Origin: Pristionchus mayeri
Taxonomy: Eukaryota; Nematoda; Chromadorea; Rhabditida; Neodiplogasteridae
Length of the DNA: 64,000 nucleotides
NCBI GenBank assembly: GCA_036245805.1
Contig: BTRK01000001.1
Location: forward strand, 15,755,087 to 15,819,086
Direction: 5' to 3'
Below the pieces are notes generated by a model, which was given only the letters and a program-made list of their open reading frames with translations, had not been told where the DNA came from and made no database searches. A program made the translations under genes and the position numbers. The first letter of the stretch is position 1. The number at the start of each line of letters is the position of its first letter. Shown here in pieces: positions 1 to 11,810 of this stretch.

Positions 1-684
1 GGTAACGGTAGCAGCCGGCATGTGAAAGCCGAGTCGATGAGCGATGTTACACAGTACGTGTACAGGTAGGGAATGCGGGTCTGAAGCGACGAGTCATCTC
101 CATTCATAGGTGTGAATTCCTCGATCGGGGGGGGGGGGGGGGGGGGGTACCCAACATGTTGGGTACCCCCCCCCCCCCCTCTCAACGTATAGGGGGTCAT
201 GGTCAAAAATCGATCGGTAGATCAAGACTAAGTACCATGACCAATCGATAGTACACTACACCCTGATACTGTATATGGATACCGTAACCCGCGAATATCG
301 CAAACTAACTTTATTTTTAAAAAGTCCTGGAACCATACCCAATCGATTGTACAGTAACCAAGTCACTACCGTAACCCAGCTCCATGGGTCAGTTCCAGTT
401 CGTTGGGTCAAACATTTTTCTAAAAATCTTAAGTCGATTATAAAATTATTCAACAGTAACGAGAGATACGCTAGGATAATCAAAAATAATTTTACTATCG
501 ATTTTAAAATTTTAGAAAAATGTTTGACCCAAGGAACTGGATCTGACCCAAGGAAATGGGTTACGGTAGTGACTTGGGTACTGTACAATCGATTGGGTAT
601 GGTTCCAGGACTTTTTAAAAATAAAGTTAGTTTGCGATATTCGCGGGTTACGGTATCCATATACAGTATCAGGGTGTAGTGTAC

Positions 685-790
685 TACTCCCTTCCCTTCT
701 CTCACTCCCTTCCCTTCTCTCTCCCTTCCCTTCTCTCACTCCCTTCCCTTCTCTCTCCCTTCCCTTCTCTCACTCCCTTCCCTTCTCTCG
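685..790 (+). repeat. Tandem CTCCCTTCCCTTCTCT repeats, LINE 5' UTR
   Basis: About five to six imperfect copies of a 16-22 bp pyrimidine-rich unit (CTCCCTTCCCTTCTCT with or without CA) lie between the target-site duplication and the ORF1 start. Tandem 5' UTR monomers are common in LINEs and often act as the internal promoter; that role is inferred here. Confidence 0.6.
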
Positions 791-919
791 TTGGGGAGTG
801 TGACTAGCTCCCTCTCTCTCTCTAGTCCGTATTTTCGCTTCTTTATTCCTTTCTCTTCATCCTATTGTCGATCCTTGTTCTCTCCCTTGGTAATTCTGGG
901 GACCAAACGAGGCGCTACC

Positions 920-1766
920 ATGTCCTCGCCTCAGGGAGCGCTCGCAGCTAAGAAGCAGGGCGGCACGTTCCAAAATATGTGCGTGTCTGCTCTTGCTTTG
1001 GCTATGGAGGATGCTCCCTCTGGTGTTGACGCGGCCAAGTGGAAAGCCATCACCGGACTGTTCCATAGCATGGCGAAAGCTCTTGAGCATGTCACTGGAC
1101 AGAACGGTGTCGGTCTCTCTGCCATCTCCCCTTCCTCTTCCTCTCGCCATCCTCACAACCCCATTCCCTCTCTGTTCCCCAAACCCTCTTCCTCTCTCCC
1201 TTCCACCTCATCCTCATCTCCCTCTCCCTCTCTCTCTGCCCCTCTCCCTTCTGCCGATCCCGTCGAAGCCCATTTGCGTGCGCGCTCCCTCGTGATTTCG
1301 GGTTTTCCCGAAGCCGATTCCTCGATGTCTCTCGACGAGAGATTGGCCAGCGACAGCAAGTCAGTGGGACTTCTGTTGGCTGTACTCGAGGTAGAAGCGA
1401 CGCCCCAGATGGTGTTCCGAATGGGTAAGGCGGGAGAGAAGCCCCGTCTCCTCAAGGTCGTTCTTCCCTCTCGATCCCACCTCCTCACTGCACTCAAAAA
1501 CGCCTCGGTTCTCCGCAAGGAGTACAGTGGCATATACATTCGCAAGTCGCAGACCAAGGAGGAGAGAGAGAGGAAAGTACCTTAGAGACTCCCTCAAGGC
1601 GATGCGGGCAAGTGATTCGAACTGTCCCTTTGTGTACTATCGCGATGAGCTTTGGCACAGGGATGACATTCGTTCTCGTGTCCGCTCCCACCTCCCCCCT
1701 CAGGGAAATCCCTCGCCCCTCTCATTACTCCTATCCCTCCGCCTCTTTTCCACCAACATTCTTTAA
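920..1766 (+). pseudogene. LINE ORF1 (gag-like RNA-binding protein), frameshifted
   Basis: I start at the ATG at 920 (MSSPQGALAAKK) because the longer open frame upstream runs into the UTR repeats. Order: a short helical segment (about residues 10-55), a Ser/Pro-rich low-complexity linker (about 60-120), then a domain with the pattern RSLVISGFPE ... RMGK ... KPRLLKVVLPS ... YIRKSQTKEERER, which resembles the C-terminal RNA-binding part of CR1/L2 ORF1 proteins. Near 1575 the frame breaks; the family-like sequence goes on in another frame (YLRDSLKAMRASD ... FVYYRDELWHRDDI) up to a stop at 1766. The protein would bind element RNA as part of the retrotransposition particle. Confidence 0.7.
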
Positions 1767-4406
1767 AATGCTCTCTTTTTAACTCTCGTTCACTTTGCAA
1801 TAAGCTCCCCGATCTTCACGCTATTCTCTCGATTGATAAGCCCGACTTGCTCTTCGTTACTGAAACGTGGCTCTCTTCTAAGATATTAGACTCTGAGATT
1901 ATCCTATCTTTCCCATATCGTCTCTTCCGTTCTGATCGCCCTCGCCGTGGGGGCGGTGTCTGTCTCCTCATCCGTGATCATATTCCTTGTTCTCGAGCTA
2001 GTATCCCTTCCTCCGTCACTAGTGACATTATGGCTATTGATGTGCATTCACCCACAACCCTCGTGCCCACTCGTTTCATTCTCATTTATCGTCCTCCCTG
2101 CACAACCACTGCTCAAAACACCCAACTTTTCGATCTCATATCCTCTCTCGTTTCCGTACAGCATCAAGTGGTTGTGCTGGGTGATCTAAATTTGCATATT
2201 GATTGGTCCTCTCCTGGAGTGCTTTCATCACAGGCATCGTTCTTGTTCGACCTCTCAATTGATCTAGATCTCACCCAGATGGTTCCTCTACCCTCCCTCA
2301 ATAATCATTTCCTTGATATCGTCCTTTCACCTCATGGGGCAGTAACAAATTGCTATCTATCCGCTCCTTTCAAATCATCCGATCACTCCACCGTTATCTT
2401 TGATTTCCAATTTCCCGTTGAGCAGCCTATTATAGTGCAAACTTTTGATTTCCGTAAATCCGATTTTTCTGGCCTCGATAATGCACTACACGGGTTTAAC
2501 TGGGAGGTATTGCTCTCTGATTTCATTGATATTTCTGATCTATATAACCGCTTTGTCGCCCTTGTAACTGATCTCTTTCCTCTCTTTGTTCCTCTTAAGA
2601 AGATCTCTTTCACCCCTGACCATTACCCTCCTCATATCAAGTCTCTCCTTGCTCACAAACGTGCACTCTTCAGTAAGATCCACCTCCGCCCGGTCCATTC
2701 TCAGTTTGCTCTTGTTTCACAAAAGTTAGATTCGGAAATTCGCAAATATGTTCGTTGCTATGAAAACCGATTGCTTGCCAGTAATCATAGCCGCTCCTTC
2801 TACCGCTATGTTTCCACTCGTTTCAAATCTAAAGGCCTTTCTACTAGATGGTACCGTTGCGACTACTAACTCGCTTAAGGCTGAAATACTTGCTGATTAT
2901 TATACCACTGTTCACACCCGTGACAATGGTTCTCTTCCATCTCGCCCTCCTGTCGTTACCCAATCCATTCCTTTATCGCTCGTTCTCCCTCACGACGTTT
3001 CCTCTATTTTGGGAAAAGTATCCTCTTTGTGCACTCTCCCCTCTGATTCCATCCCTTCTATTATTTTCAATCTTTGTTTTCGATCCTTGTCCACTCCACT
3101 CGCACATATCTTCAATTTTAGTATTATGCTCGGTGATATCCCTTCCCTATGGAAATCATCCATAGTAGTCCCAATACCTAAAACCTCCTCCCCTTCGTCG
3201 GTCTCTGATTATCGCCCAATTTGTCTAACTCCCATTCCTTCCAAAATTATGGAACGGATTCTGAAGCCAAAAATTATTCGCTGGTGTAACATCCATAAAA
3301 TTATCCCTCCTGAACAGCATGGTTTCCTCAGTAAGCGTTCTACCGTTACCCAGTTATTGGACTGTACTCAGAATTGGCGTGACTCCATTGATCGTGACTA
3401 TTGTATTGATGTAGCATACATTGATCTTGCTAAGGCTTTTGATAAGGTCTCCCATCCCAAGTTACTTTACAAATTGCAACTGATAGGAATTCGTGGATGT
3501 TTGCTAAATTGGATTACAGGCTATCTCTCCGATAGAGTCTTCAGAGTGCGTATTGGGAGCTCACTCTCTTCTGAGAGACGAGTCATCTCAGGGGTGCCAC
3601 AGGGCACTGTTCTCGGGCCTCTCCTCTTTTTGCTCTATACTTTCGATCTCCCACTGGTTTTCTCTCCTTATCCTAAAATCACTTGTCGGCTCTTTGCTGA
3701 TGATATCAAACTCTTCACTACTTTCGACCCCCTCTCCCCTTCTGATTCCCTCTCCCAACTCCAATCTGGTATTACTAGCTTCATAGACTACTGCATAACA
3801 TGGCAGTTTGAAGTTGCAGAAAAGAAATGCAACATACTCCATCTAGACAAAAACAATCCCCGCACCACTTACTCACTATCTTCCTGCAACCTTATAGCCT
3901 CTCAATCTATCCGCGATCTAGGTGTCCATATCGATCCTCTTTTGAATTTTGACTCTCATATTCAAATTGTTTGTCATAAGGCCTCATCATTGGTCTATCT
4001 CCTCTTTCGTAGCATAGCTTGTACTATTACTGCCCCTTACATAACTGCTTTAAAGTCGTTTATTCTCCCAGTATTAGAATATGCTTCCCCGGTTTGGTCT
4101 CCCTCATTATCCGGTAGAATCCGCAAACTAGAGAAAGTACAGCATCTGTTCAGTAGACTTTTGTTCTATCGCTGTTCTCGAGTAGATTCACGTACATCTA
4201 TTCCTTCCTATTCTGATAGACTAGCCCTTTACTCGCTACATTCTCTTTATTCTCGCCGCATTGTCATAGATATTATTTTAGCTCTCAAAATTTTCGCAAA
4301 TCTTGTCGAATTACCAATTAGTAATTTCTACACTTATAGATCAATTATAGTAGACGCCATAGTACATTTATTCTTCATATTTCCCTCCTTCCGAAAGAAA
4401 ATTTAA
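1763..4406 (+). pseudogene. LINE ORF2: endonuclease plus reverse transcriptase, frameshifted
   Basis: The endonuclease domain begins near 1763 (LFNSRSLCNKLPDLHAI, then FVTETWLSS, RGGGVCLLIR, VVLGDLNLHID and SDHSTVIFDF), the usual AP-endonuclease motif order. There is no clear ATG; the readable frame runs without a start from about 1763, so initiation is uncertain. Near 2840 the frame shifts by one and the reverse transcriptase follows: DYRPICLTPI, QHGFLSKRST, IDLAKAFDKVSH (first catalytic Asp), GVPQGTVLGPLLF, LFADDIKLF (catalytic FADD), IRDLGVHID and the thumb LEYASPVWSP. All catalytic motifs survive. The frame ends at 4406. The product would nick the target and reverse-transcribe the element RNA; this copy needs both frames repaired to do so. 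Confidence 0.85.
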
Positions 4407-5012
4407 GATCCTCTTTCGCCCACAGAACATCTCGCTTTCTCAATAAATTACACCTGATATGTGACCCCTTTTATCTGTCGACACTGTTAAGCTCCACTTG
4501 TTAAATTCCCCTAATCTACTACATACCCTTGCTATTGAAATTAGAAATCTTTAGCTCTCTTTCCCCTCCCTCCACCCCTTCCATCTTCTCTTCCGCCAGT
4601 TCGACACTTTCCGATCTTAAGTCAACCAAGACTCCAATAAGATATATATTGGATAGCGGCCACTCTCCCGCTCTCGAGGCCCCCTCCCCTCGAATATCTC
4701 TCTCGCGCGACTCGAATCGGAAGTGATCGTCTCCTGCCCCCCCCCCCCCCCACCCCTCTCCCCCATACGTTTTTTTTCTTCCTTCTCTTATCTCGCTATC
4801 CCCTCTCATTCTCGCACATTTCTGTAACTGATGAAGCACCTACGTGGTGTACGATAAATAAATATAAAACATATACGGTATCAGTGTGTACTGTACTATC
4901 GATTGGTTATGGTACTTAGTCTTGACCTACCGTTCGATTTTTTACCATGACCCCCTATACGTTGAGGGGGGGGGGGGTACCCATCATGTTGGATACCCCC
5001 CGCCTCGATCCC

Positions 5013-5508
5013 TGCACATGTATGTCTCCATTACGAGAATACTTGACTAATTGACATGAATCCTTGAATAGTGAGAGAGCAATGGCCACGCATCATGGTG
5101 ATGCAATAGGCATCGCGCATATCGACTGGGCCGCGGGGCCACAGAGTGTTATAACCAGTCCGGGTAATTATGGCGCACCCCGTATTAACTGAATTGAATT
5201 GAGGTTGCACTCGTCTTTTCTGTCAGAAAGATATGTAGTAGGGTTGGCTAAACCATTGCGAAATTGAGGACCCGCAATGGGAGGGTAAAACTATTATGGG
5301 CCCGCAAAGAGGTCATTTGCAGCCTCTCGCTCTCTTCTTTTCTGGGCTGTCCCTCCCCTTTTAATACGCGGGGCCCAACATCAGAGGGGAGGGTTAATGA
5401 AAGAATTATGGGCCCGCAATGGTACATCACGTAGTTGCGGCCCCGCAGAATTCGAATATCCGTATATAATAGGTAGTTCATGAGTCTGACTGATCTCTGA
5501 CCTTTTAG
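5013..5508. other. Gene-free stretch with repeated GGGCCCGCAA-type motif
   Basis: No coding exon is convincing here. A motif like GGGCCCGCAATGG occurs four times (about 5268, 5298, 5410 and, as GGCCCCGCAG, 5439) just upstream of the first recognised exon of the F-box gene. It could be a promoter or the decayed edge of a repeat. An open stretch from the ATG at 5081 ends at a TGA and was not used. The first exon of the F-box gene may be hidden here. Confidence 0.35.
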
Positions 5509-7536
5509 TTGATTGTTGCTCGCATCGACGGCCAATACAACGATCTCTTCAAGAAAGTAAGCATTTGTTGGTTTAATTCCTCACTCTCCTAATTTTATAT
5601 TCATATCATCAGCTGTACGCGATTGCAACTCTTTTCAGTTTCCGATCCTCGGTCTCCCTAAAGAACTCATCACTCATATCGTTTCTTTCCTTCCCATGAA
5701 AGCCCGTCTGTACGCCAGACTGAACAAGCTGATGTTCGAAATTGAAGCCAAGTCCAAATATGATTTGGACTATCTCCGAATTGAAGAGGTTAGAATATTA
5801 TTTTTGTGTTTTCACAGATATAAAGGATGAAGATTAATATTTAATTAGAGGTTAGCAATACTTGGACGGATATATTCACCTATTCTTTAGATATGTATTC
5901 GTGACTTTTCTTGCTTCTAGATAATTTTACTCCTATTATTACTGATCTTGTTTCTGACTTGATAATACGATCATCAATTGCTCAGTAGAAGTCGATTAGT
6001 TGGTTCAAGCGTAGAACTGTGTAGCAGTATAGTGTTCATAGAATGAATACTCAGACGTGATCATATTTCTTTAAAGATGCCGAGAGATGAGCTGTTTGAA
6101 AGCGGTGTGTACAACATTCAGTTGACTCAGTAAGTCCCGAATATTTTAAATATTTCAGTATTCGAATTTAACGAATTCAGCTTTGGTTCCACTGTCCGCT
6201 GTGAGGGTTCGCTTTCACTCGATATGATCAAAAGAATTTCTAAAAGGGCATCATTAATTTCGCTGGACCTCAGCGTAAGTTAGATTTTCTTTTAAACCAT
6301 TGAAGATCATTTAGGTCTCTGGATTGTATGAGTTTCATCGCGAAATGTACCATATCATCAATGATCTGGAGGAAGTGAAAGATCTTACGATTCGATTTCC
6401 GGTATTTCAATTTATCTTGATTGTGGCACTTTCCTACTTCCGTACTAGGCTCCGCCCGCCCCCCTCCCCCTATGCCACTCCGCCATTATAATATTGCTCA
6501 GGGTCTGGCTTCGCCGCCTTGTCTCAGGCTTTATTTGCTTAGTGATCAACTTAGATAGACTGCTTAGGCTTATACTTTGTCTGCTTAAGATTAGGTAATC
6601 GTCAAGTGGGTGTGGGCAAGGGGCGGGGCATCGTTCGGAAGTAGGAAAGTTCCCTGAAAAGAAACGATGTTCTTCTTCCAGAGTGGATCAGTGGAGAATA
6701 ATATCCTAATGGACTCATTTCTTCTCAACTTCTCTAGATATAGCAAGTCCTTCAAGTTGAGCAGAGCCGGAAATATTACTCCCGAAGCACTTCATAGAGT
6801 GTATAAGGTGAGCGAATTGTGTAGTCAGGACTACAGAGCTATCGAAAGAAAAATTATAGTTGAGGCTATTATTGATTTTTAGCATTTTTGTCTATTCATT
6901 CCATACTAATTCAACCATCGGCTATTCGATGGAGGACAACAAATAATGGGTCAATTTCGTCCTTGTTGGGTAACTTTAAGGATGTAAGGTTGAGGATGTT
7001 TTTTATGAGATAACTTGAGTTCGTTTATTTTCGAGAAAGGATTTTTGCCGAGATGTTAAGTATGCTAAACTATTCCGTTTTCTCTCGTTAAAAACAAATA
7101 AATTTTAGACGTTTTCAGAACATGACTGAAGGTTCATCGAAGCTTCGCAGTCTCACGTGTGATCAAACCAAAACTGGGACCATTTTCCTTTTCCTCCGCT
7201 TTATTGGAATCATATTCAGAAATGGATTGCCTTGTTCGACCAATTCCATCGAGGTATGTGTTATGCATGCTTTGTCCTAATTTAGTTCATATTCAATTTT
7301 GCTTGCATAGGTATACCGGAGGAGCACGGATACTGTCGACTATTGGATTTTCGATGGACCCGTCGAATTTCAAATTGTGCTTTATGTCACGTCCGATGGG
7401 GAAGATCAAGAGTCCCTGACTATCGAGGATTTCGGAGATATGAGTGTTATGTCTCATGACGACCAGAAATCACTGATGGAAGCGAAGGAACGTGCGAAGA
7501 AGGAAGGACGCAGAATAAATGCTATTAGACTGTAAA
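5509..7536 (+). CDS. F-box protein, paralogue A
   Basis: Exons: 5509-5556, 5639-5788, about 6079-6132, 6181-6274, 6315-6402, 6682-6808, about 7109-7254 and about 7311-7536 (stop TAA). The true 5' end is unknown: the exon at 5509 starts after a splice-acceptor-like TTTTAG and no ATG is in frame. The F-box lies at the start of the 150-nt exon 5639-5788 (LGLPKELITHIVSFLP, then KARLYARLNKLM). F-box proteins bind Skp1 and bring substrates to an SCF ubiquitin ligase; the rest would be the substrate-binding part. Exon sizes and motifs (DLTIRFP, LMDSFLLNF, ALHRVYK, IFRNG) match the three minus-strand paralogues at 23-42 kb, so this is a dispersed member of the same family. Substrate is unknown. The middle exon borders are approximate. 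Confidence 0.75.
6426..6655. repeat. MITE-like element in an intron
   Basis: About 230 bp with terminal inverted repeats of roughly 17 bp: ACTTTCCTACTTCCG on the left and CGGAAGTAGGAAAGT on the right, followed by GC-rich subterminal parts. It lies wholly inside an intron of the F-box gene. No coding capacity. Confidence 0.65.
6854..6979. repeat. Intronic repeat, copy 1 (other copy at 49854-49972)
   Basis: About 125 bp carrying GAGGCTATTATTGATTTT, CATCGGCTATTCGATGGAGG and GGTAACTTTAA. The reverse complement of 49854-49972 shows the same landmarks in the same order. It is a dispersed non-coding repeat shared by introns of two unrelated genes. Class unknown. Confidence 0.6.
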
Positions 7537-7870
7537 CATTCGCACTTATTCAGTGTTCGTATTATCTGTTGCTCATGTTTTGTTTCTGCATAGAATGCTT
7601 CCCTCGTAAATCCTAATCGTTTCACGATGATTCTCATTTAAGTTCGTTTTCCTGTTGATAAATCATGTTTTCGATTTGTGAAATTCATCCATATCTGTAA
7701 GGTTCGATGACCTGCTAACATATCTCAACCATAATGTTTATTAGCAACTTGCAGTAAGTTTTCTTATGATTCTGAGGTCAGTTAGCACCCGAAGAGTGTC
7801 TGCCTTAGTAGAATGCAATTTTAATTATTTTAAAAATTAAATTGAAAATGTAGTCTTTTGTCAGGTACAC

Positions 7871-10709
7871 ATGGCTAAAGTATTTCCCTCGACCATGATA
7901 GGCATCAAGGACCTACCTATGGAATTTCACAAGTTCTCAGGTATGTGCGTGTATATAAGACGATTTCAATAATACCCCTACTTATTGCTGTGTCAAAAGT
8001 TCTTAATGTATCTATTTTTTGAAAATTTTGCGACTTATATAAATCAATGTGCATACTTAAATAGTTGAACGAGCGAAGTTGCAATATCCGCTAGGGACCA
8101 TTCCAATCCCCTCTTCACAACACGCATGTTTGAACTATAGCTCATGATTCTAAAGACAAAAAAGTGGAAGGCAAGTTCTTTCTGATAGTAATTCTTCCTT
8201 ATTCAGTCGATTCAATCAAAACTGATATGAATATGGATTATAAGAAATCTCATCCTACAGACGGTGTGTCTACTGTGGGAGCTGAGGTATGTCATATCAA
8301 CTGCTCACTATTGCCATTTTTTCTTTAATTAATGGCATACCTCCTATGATCTGGGTAGTTTTTTTTAGCAGTGAATGATTAGAATGAGATGGTGAATTGC
8401 ATATACGCAGAAAAATAGGGGGGGGGGGGGGGCGGACATTTCCGCAACGAAGCACCATTCGCTTGACAGAAGGAGTAGCAACTTGGAAGTTGCTGCATTG
8501 TTACCAGTATGTGCTCGCCGGCATTCGCATATATAAATCTTATTACCAGGCGATCATGCGCTGCAACGCAACAAATGAAAATCAAATGACCGTTTCTCAG
8601 TCAGATTTTGACCTACAGCGAGCTAATTTTTTTTTAATGAACTTCTCTACAAACGCCTCAGGCACTACTCACGAAAATATAATCTTTCAATTAGTTACGC
8701 TGTTAAGAATGGAGAACTCAACGCGGTCAAAGTCACCATTCTCCCTTGACGTCATTGCGCATGCTATTTCTCAAAAACGGTTAGGTTTAAGGCCTAGGAC
8801 CGCTTAGTCATTATTGTAGGGCAGGTTGAAAGAAATCGCTTGATAGTCCTAGAATGCTCATTTGCATAAATTACAACCGAGATACAGTCTAAACCGTAAA
8901 ACGTTTGAAAAATGAGGACAAGTCCGGATTCTCCCCACTGAGTAGCGGTATCTGTGTCCCCGAGATAAAGAAAATGAACTACATACATACTTCATGTTTT
9001 GGATGGGGAATCCCAATCAAGAATAAAAATAGTGAGTATCGCAAAATTAAGCGATAAAATTAGCAGAATGTGATCGCAAAAACACATTTTCACAAAAAAA
9101 AAGATGTGAGTAGTGCCCGCTGAGGCGTTTGTAGAGAAGTTCATTACGAGTCGTTTGAAAACAGTAGCCCGCTCTAGGTCAAAATCTGACTGAGAAACGG
9201 TAATTTGAACGGGTAGATCATTTCTGTCCTTCAACATGCAAATTTCGTGAAATGAAGAGGATAGGCCTTCTCAGGGCCCTCACTATGGTCAGCCTTAGTA
9301 GTTTCTGCGAAAAGAGTGATCATGATTTTTCCTGTCTCAAAAGGCTTTCCTTTTCCTAAATTTTTACAGGAGATCCGTGATAAACCATGAATACGTTGAT
9401 TTGGAGTGAAACTCGAGATCGCCTGGTAGCAAGAATTATATATGCAAATGCAAGGGAGCACAAACTGGTAACAATGCAACAACTCCCATATTGCTACTCC
9501 TTCTGTCAAGCGAAAATGTCCGCCCTCCTCCCCCCGAAAAATGTTGGCGCACCAATAAAGGCAGGCCAATAAACTTAAAGCGAATGAATCAATCAGTCGT
9601 ACTTCACAAAAGCTTTGAATGAATTCCTTTAAAAGGGAGGACACATACCTGAAAACACCCCTGGACTCTCATTTTCTCAGGGTGTGAAGTGTGATCTCTG
9701 TGGGAAGTACACTCGCAGCTATTCTGCCCTGCCCGCTAGCAAAATTCTTCGTGACGATATACTGATACGAGTCGTTCCAAACACGAAGGACCAGCAGGAT
9801 ATTATCGAGGTACTCTTTATGTTAATCCGAGTAATTCTTCAATCCATGGATCCAGCTTTTCGCTTTAAATTTGTATAGCATATTACCTAATCTCGTGATA
9901 TGGGCGTGTTCCTTGATGGTTTACGTTTACCATTTCTCTAGTAAAAAAACGAAATGCGCTCTTTTCAGGGTCTGATGTGCAACAAGAACAACGCGTTCTT
10001 CTGTGCGGAACATATCGAGGAGAAACAGAAAGTTAGTCATTTTACTTCCTCTACACTACCCAATACTTTCCGCAAAACTTTTTTTCTAAATTTTTATTTT
10101 CACGATCATGACCCTTTGTTGGATAGTTTCGACATCGTATCTCATGTTTCTCCTACCGTACATATTGCATAATCTTTCAATTGTACTAAATAACATGGTA
10201 AAATATTTTTGTTAATATATCATATCCAAAGAATGCACTAAGCGTGCTAGAGTATCAAGGGGACAAGATATAGGATCAATAACACCTTAAATTCCAGGGA
10301 GATCGTCAGAATCGTGCACGTCACTGTCTGCTGTGCCGTAAGATGACGTATTACTGGCTGGCCTCTCCTTTCCCACCTTCCAATTTCCTCGAATTCTTCG
10401 ATCGTCTGACGGTGGTTAGGATCATCTTTGTTTCTTTTATTTTTTTTGAATTCTGTAGTCTCTGTGGGATTGGAGTAAATAATATCATAATGAGCGTTTA
10501 TTAATTGTGAAAATATTACAGAAACATTCGAACGTAGAAAATTGATTCATATGTCGTGTTTAATTGTAGTCTTAACATTTTAAAATATTAATTAACCGAC
10601 TAAGACGGACGAGAATCAGCAGAAGTGGATTGATTTTACGATCAAGTGGAACCAACAGGCGTCGATCTGCACCAAACACTACAATGGACCTCCGGTTTCT
10701 TCACAATGA
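7871..10709 (+). CDS. Protein with two THAP-like C2CH zinc modules
   Basis: Exons 7871-7940, 8207-8286, 9681-9809, 9969-10031, 10298-10411 and 10605-10709 join in perfect phase to 186 residues. The start is the ATG at 7871. After a 49-residue lead two modules follow, each with the spacing C-x2-C-x46/47-C-x2-H: CDLC ... CAEH (exons 3-4) and CLLC ... CTKH (exons 5-6). The second also has a Pro-rich stretch (ASPFPPSNF) and Trp residues (KWIDF, KWNQQ) in places where THAP domains have conserved Pro and Trp, and ends HYNGPP much like the THAP C-terminus. THAP domains bind DNA through one zinc ion; the first module lacks the Trp and is more doubtful. Intron 2 holds a 1.1-kb palindrome. The gene lies in a same-strand cluster with the next two genes. 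Confidence 0.7.
8398..9545. repeat. Fold-back element in intron 2 of the THAP-like gene
   Basis: The left arm (about 8415-8700) reappears reversed at about 9110-9540. Landmarks are CGGACATTT / AAATGTCCG, GACAGAAGGAGTAGCAA / TTGCTACTCCTTCTGTC, CTCAGTCAGATTTTGACCT / AGGTCAAAATCTGACTGAG and GAACTTCTCTACAAACGCCT with its complement. A poly-G run near 8418 pairs with a C-rich run near 9525. No transposase frame is visible. Confidence 0.8.
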
Positions 10710-10859
10710 TAATTAAATATTATCTTAAATAATCATTCATATTTCACAAATATCACGTTATTAAACGTTAAAGCGGTATAGTGTCACTGTTAAAATATAA
10801 TAAATATAATCTTTAGCTTAATTTCTAAATATGATTTTTTAAAACTAATATGATCGCAG

Positions 10860-11266
10860 ATGGGATTCGTGGTGAAGAAGAGTTTGCCTGTAGCCGAGAA
10901 GCAGGTGAGATTAGGAGATGCTATTTGGATCGGCTGTTAATAATAATAATAATAATATGTTTATCACCCGTGAATGGGGTACAATTGTTGTGTTCTCGTT
11001 TGAAAACAGCGTATTTATTTATACCTTTACATAATTAGTCATCCCAATGTTTCTAAAATACGAAATGGCAAGGTATACTCAATGATTCCTGTCACGGCTT
11101 GAGTGAACTGCTTGAAATTCTTGGTCTTTCTCTCAAAAATTCGAATTTCTTGCAGAAATCTCCTGTGGCTCCCAAGAAGGATAAGAGAAGAAGGAGATTT
11201 GTGCCGAGTGAAGATTCCGATACGAGTGTAGAGGATGAAGAGACTGGCCCTTCTAACAGACGCTGA
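10860..11266 (+). CDS. Small basic/acidic protein of unknown function
   Basis: Two exons, 10860-10904 and 11156-11266, in phase, give 51 residues: MGFVVKKSLPVAEK, then a basic patch (KKDKRRRRF), an acidic stretch (EDSDTSVEDEE) and a stop. The ATG follows directly on a splice-acceptor-like CGCAG, which fits either a spliced-leader site or an alternative 3' end of the THAP-like gene 150 bp upstream (joining would need a weak donor at about 10696). The Lys/Arg patch could be a nuclear localisation signal. No family recognised. Confidence 0.45.
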
Positions 11267-11810
11267 AACTTTGTAGAAATGTCTCAACTTCTCAGTTTTT
11301 ACTCGTTTGACAATCAATATTACTATATTCCATCACGAATCGTTTCTTGCCTCATTTTGTCCAAACCCTGATTATTTGAAGGTATTCTTTTTTATTTGTG
11401 TTCTCTGTGAAGATTATTCATGGCAACTCCTGTTCTTTCTTGGTCGTTGTGAAAATGAAGGCTTGTTAGTTCGATTTTTGTAGCTTAACCTACGGAAAAG
11501 TTGTCCGTTTTCGACCATCGATAAAGTTATGAAGAAGAAAGATTTATGTCTACATACCTGATCACAGGTTCAATGACCTGCTACCGTATCTAATACGGAA
11601 ATTGTAAGATCGGACAGTGTATATCATGGTCATTAATGAAGGAGTATGGTAGAAGGAAAAATGCCAGTTTCTGATACCGCTCGAGATAGGAATACTGTAG
11701 AGGCTTATTTAGGCTCAACATTTTCCTTACAATTTTAAATTTTGTTGCTGTTTTTATTGCTCGGTGTTGTTTTGCATCATGGTTGTTTTTGCTATTATTG
11801 ATTTGTTTAG

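Larger units (their letters stand above)
688..4870 (+). mobile_element. CR1-like non-LTR retrotransposon (LINE), degenerate full-length copy
   Basis: The element has a 5' UTR of short tandem repeats, an ORF1 with a basic nucleic-acid-binding-like C-terminus, an ORF2 with AP-endonuclease and reverse transcriptase domains, and a short A-rich tail (ATAAATAAATATAAAA) at 4855-4870. It is flanked by about 29 bp of duplicated target starting CATATAC at 658-687 and at 4871-4899, with three mismatches between copies. Endonuclease type, the FADD reverse transcriptase box and the lack of an RNase H domain place it near the CR1/L2/Jockey group; the exact clade needs a tree. Both ORFs carry frameshifts, so this copy is not autonomous now. 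Confidence 0.85.
121..5012. repeat. Fold-back element split by a LINE insertion
   Basis: The sequence at 121-430 is repeated as its reverse complement at 510-687 and continues at 4870-5012. Shared landmarks are the G/C homopolymer tract around TACCCAACATGTTGGGTACC, the words CTCAACGTATAGGGGGTCATGG and TACCATGACCAATCGATAG, and the centre near 450-490. Removing 688-4870 would restore one palindrome of roughly 0.7 kb. The mirrored open frames at 256-705 are a by-product of the palindrome, not genes. I infer a non-autonomous fold-back element; its outer ends are blurred by the poly-G tracts. Confidence 0.75.

Noticed and set aside
256..739. Overlapping mirror-image open frames of 75-149 codons
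   Set aside because: They are generated by the palindrome: the same peptides appear on both strands. No start context, no family match.
5081..5190. Open frame from ATGGCCACGCATCATGG as first exon of F-box gene A
   Set aside because: It ends in a TGA with no supported donor in frame and has no counterpart in the paralogues.
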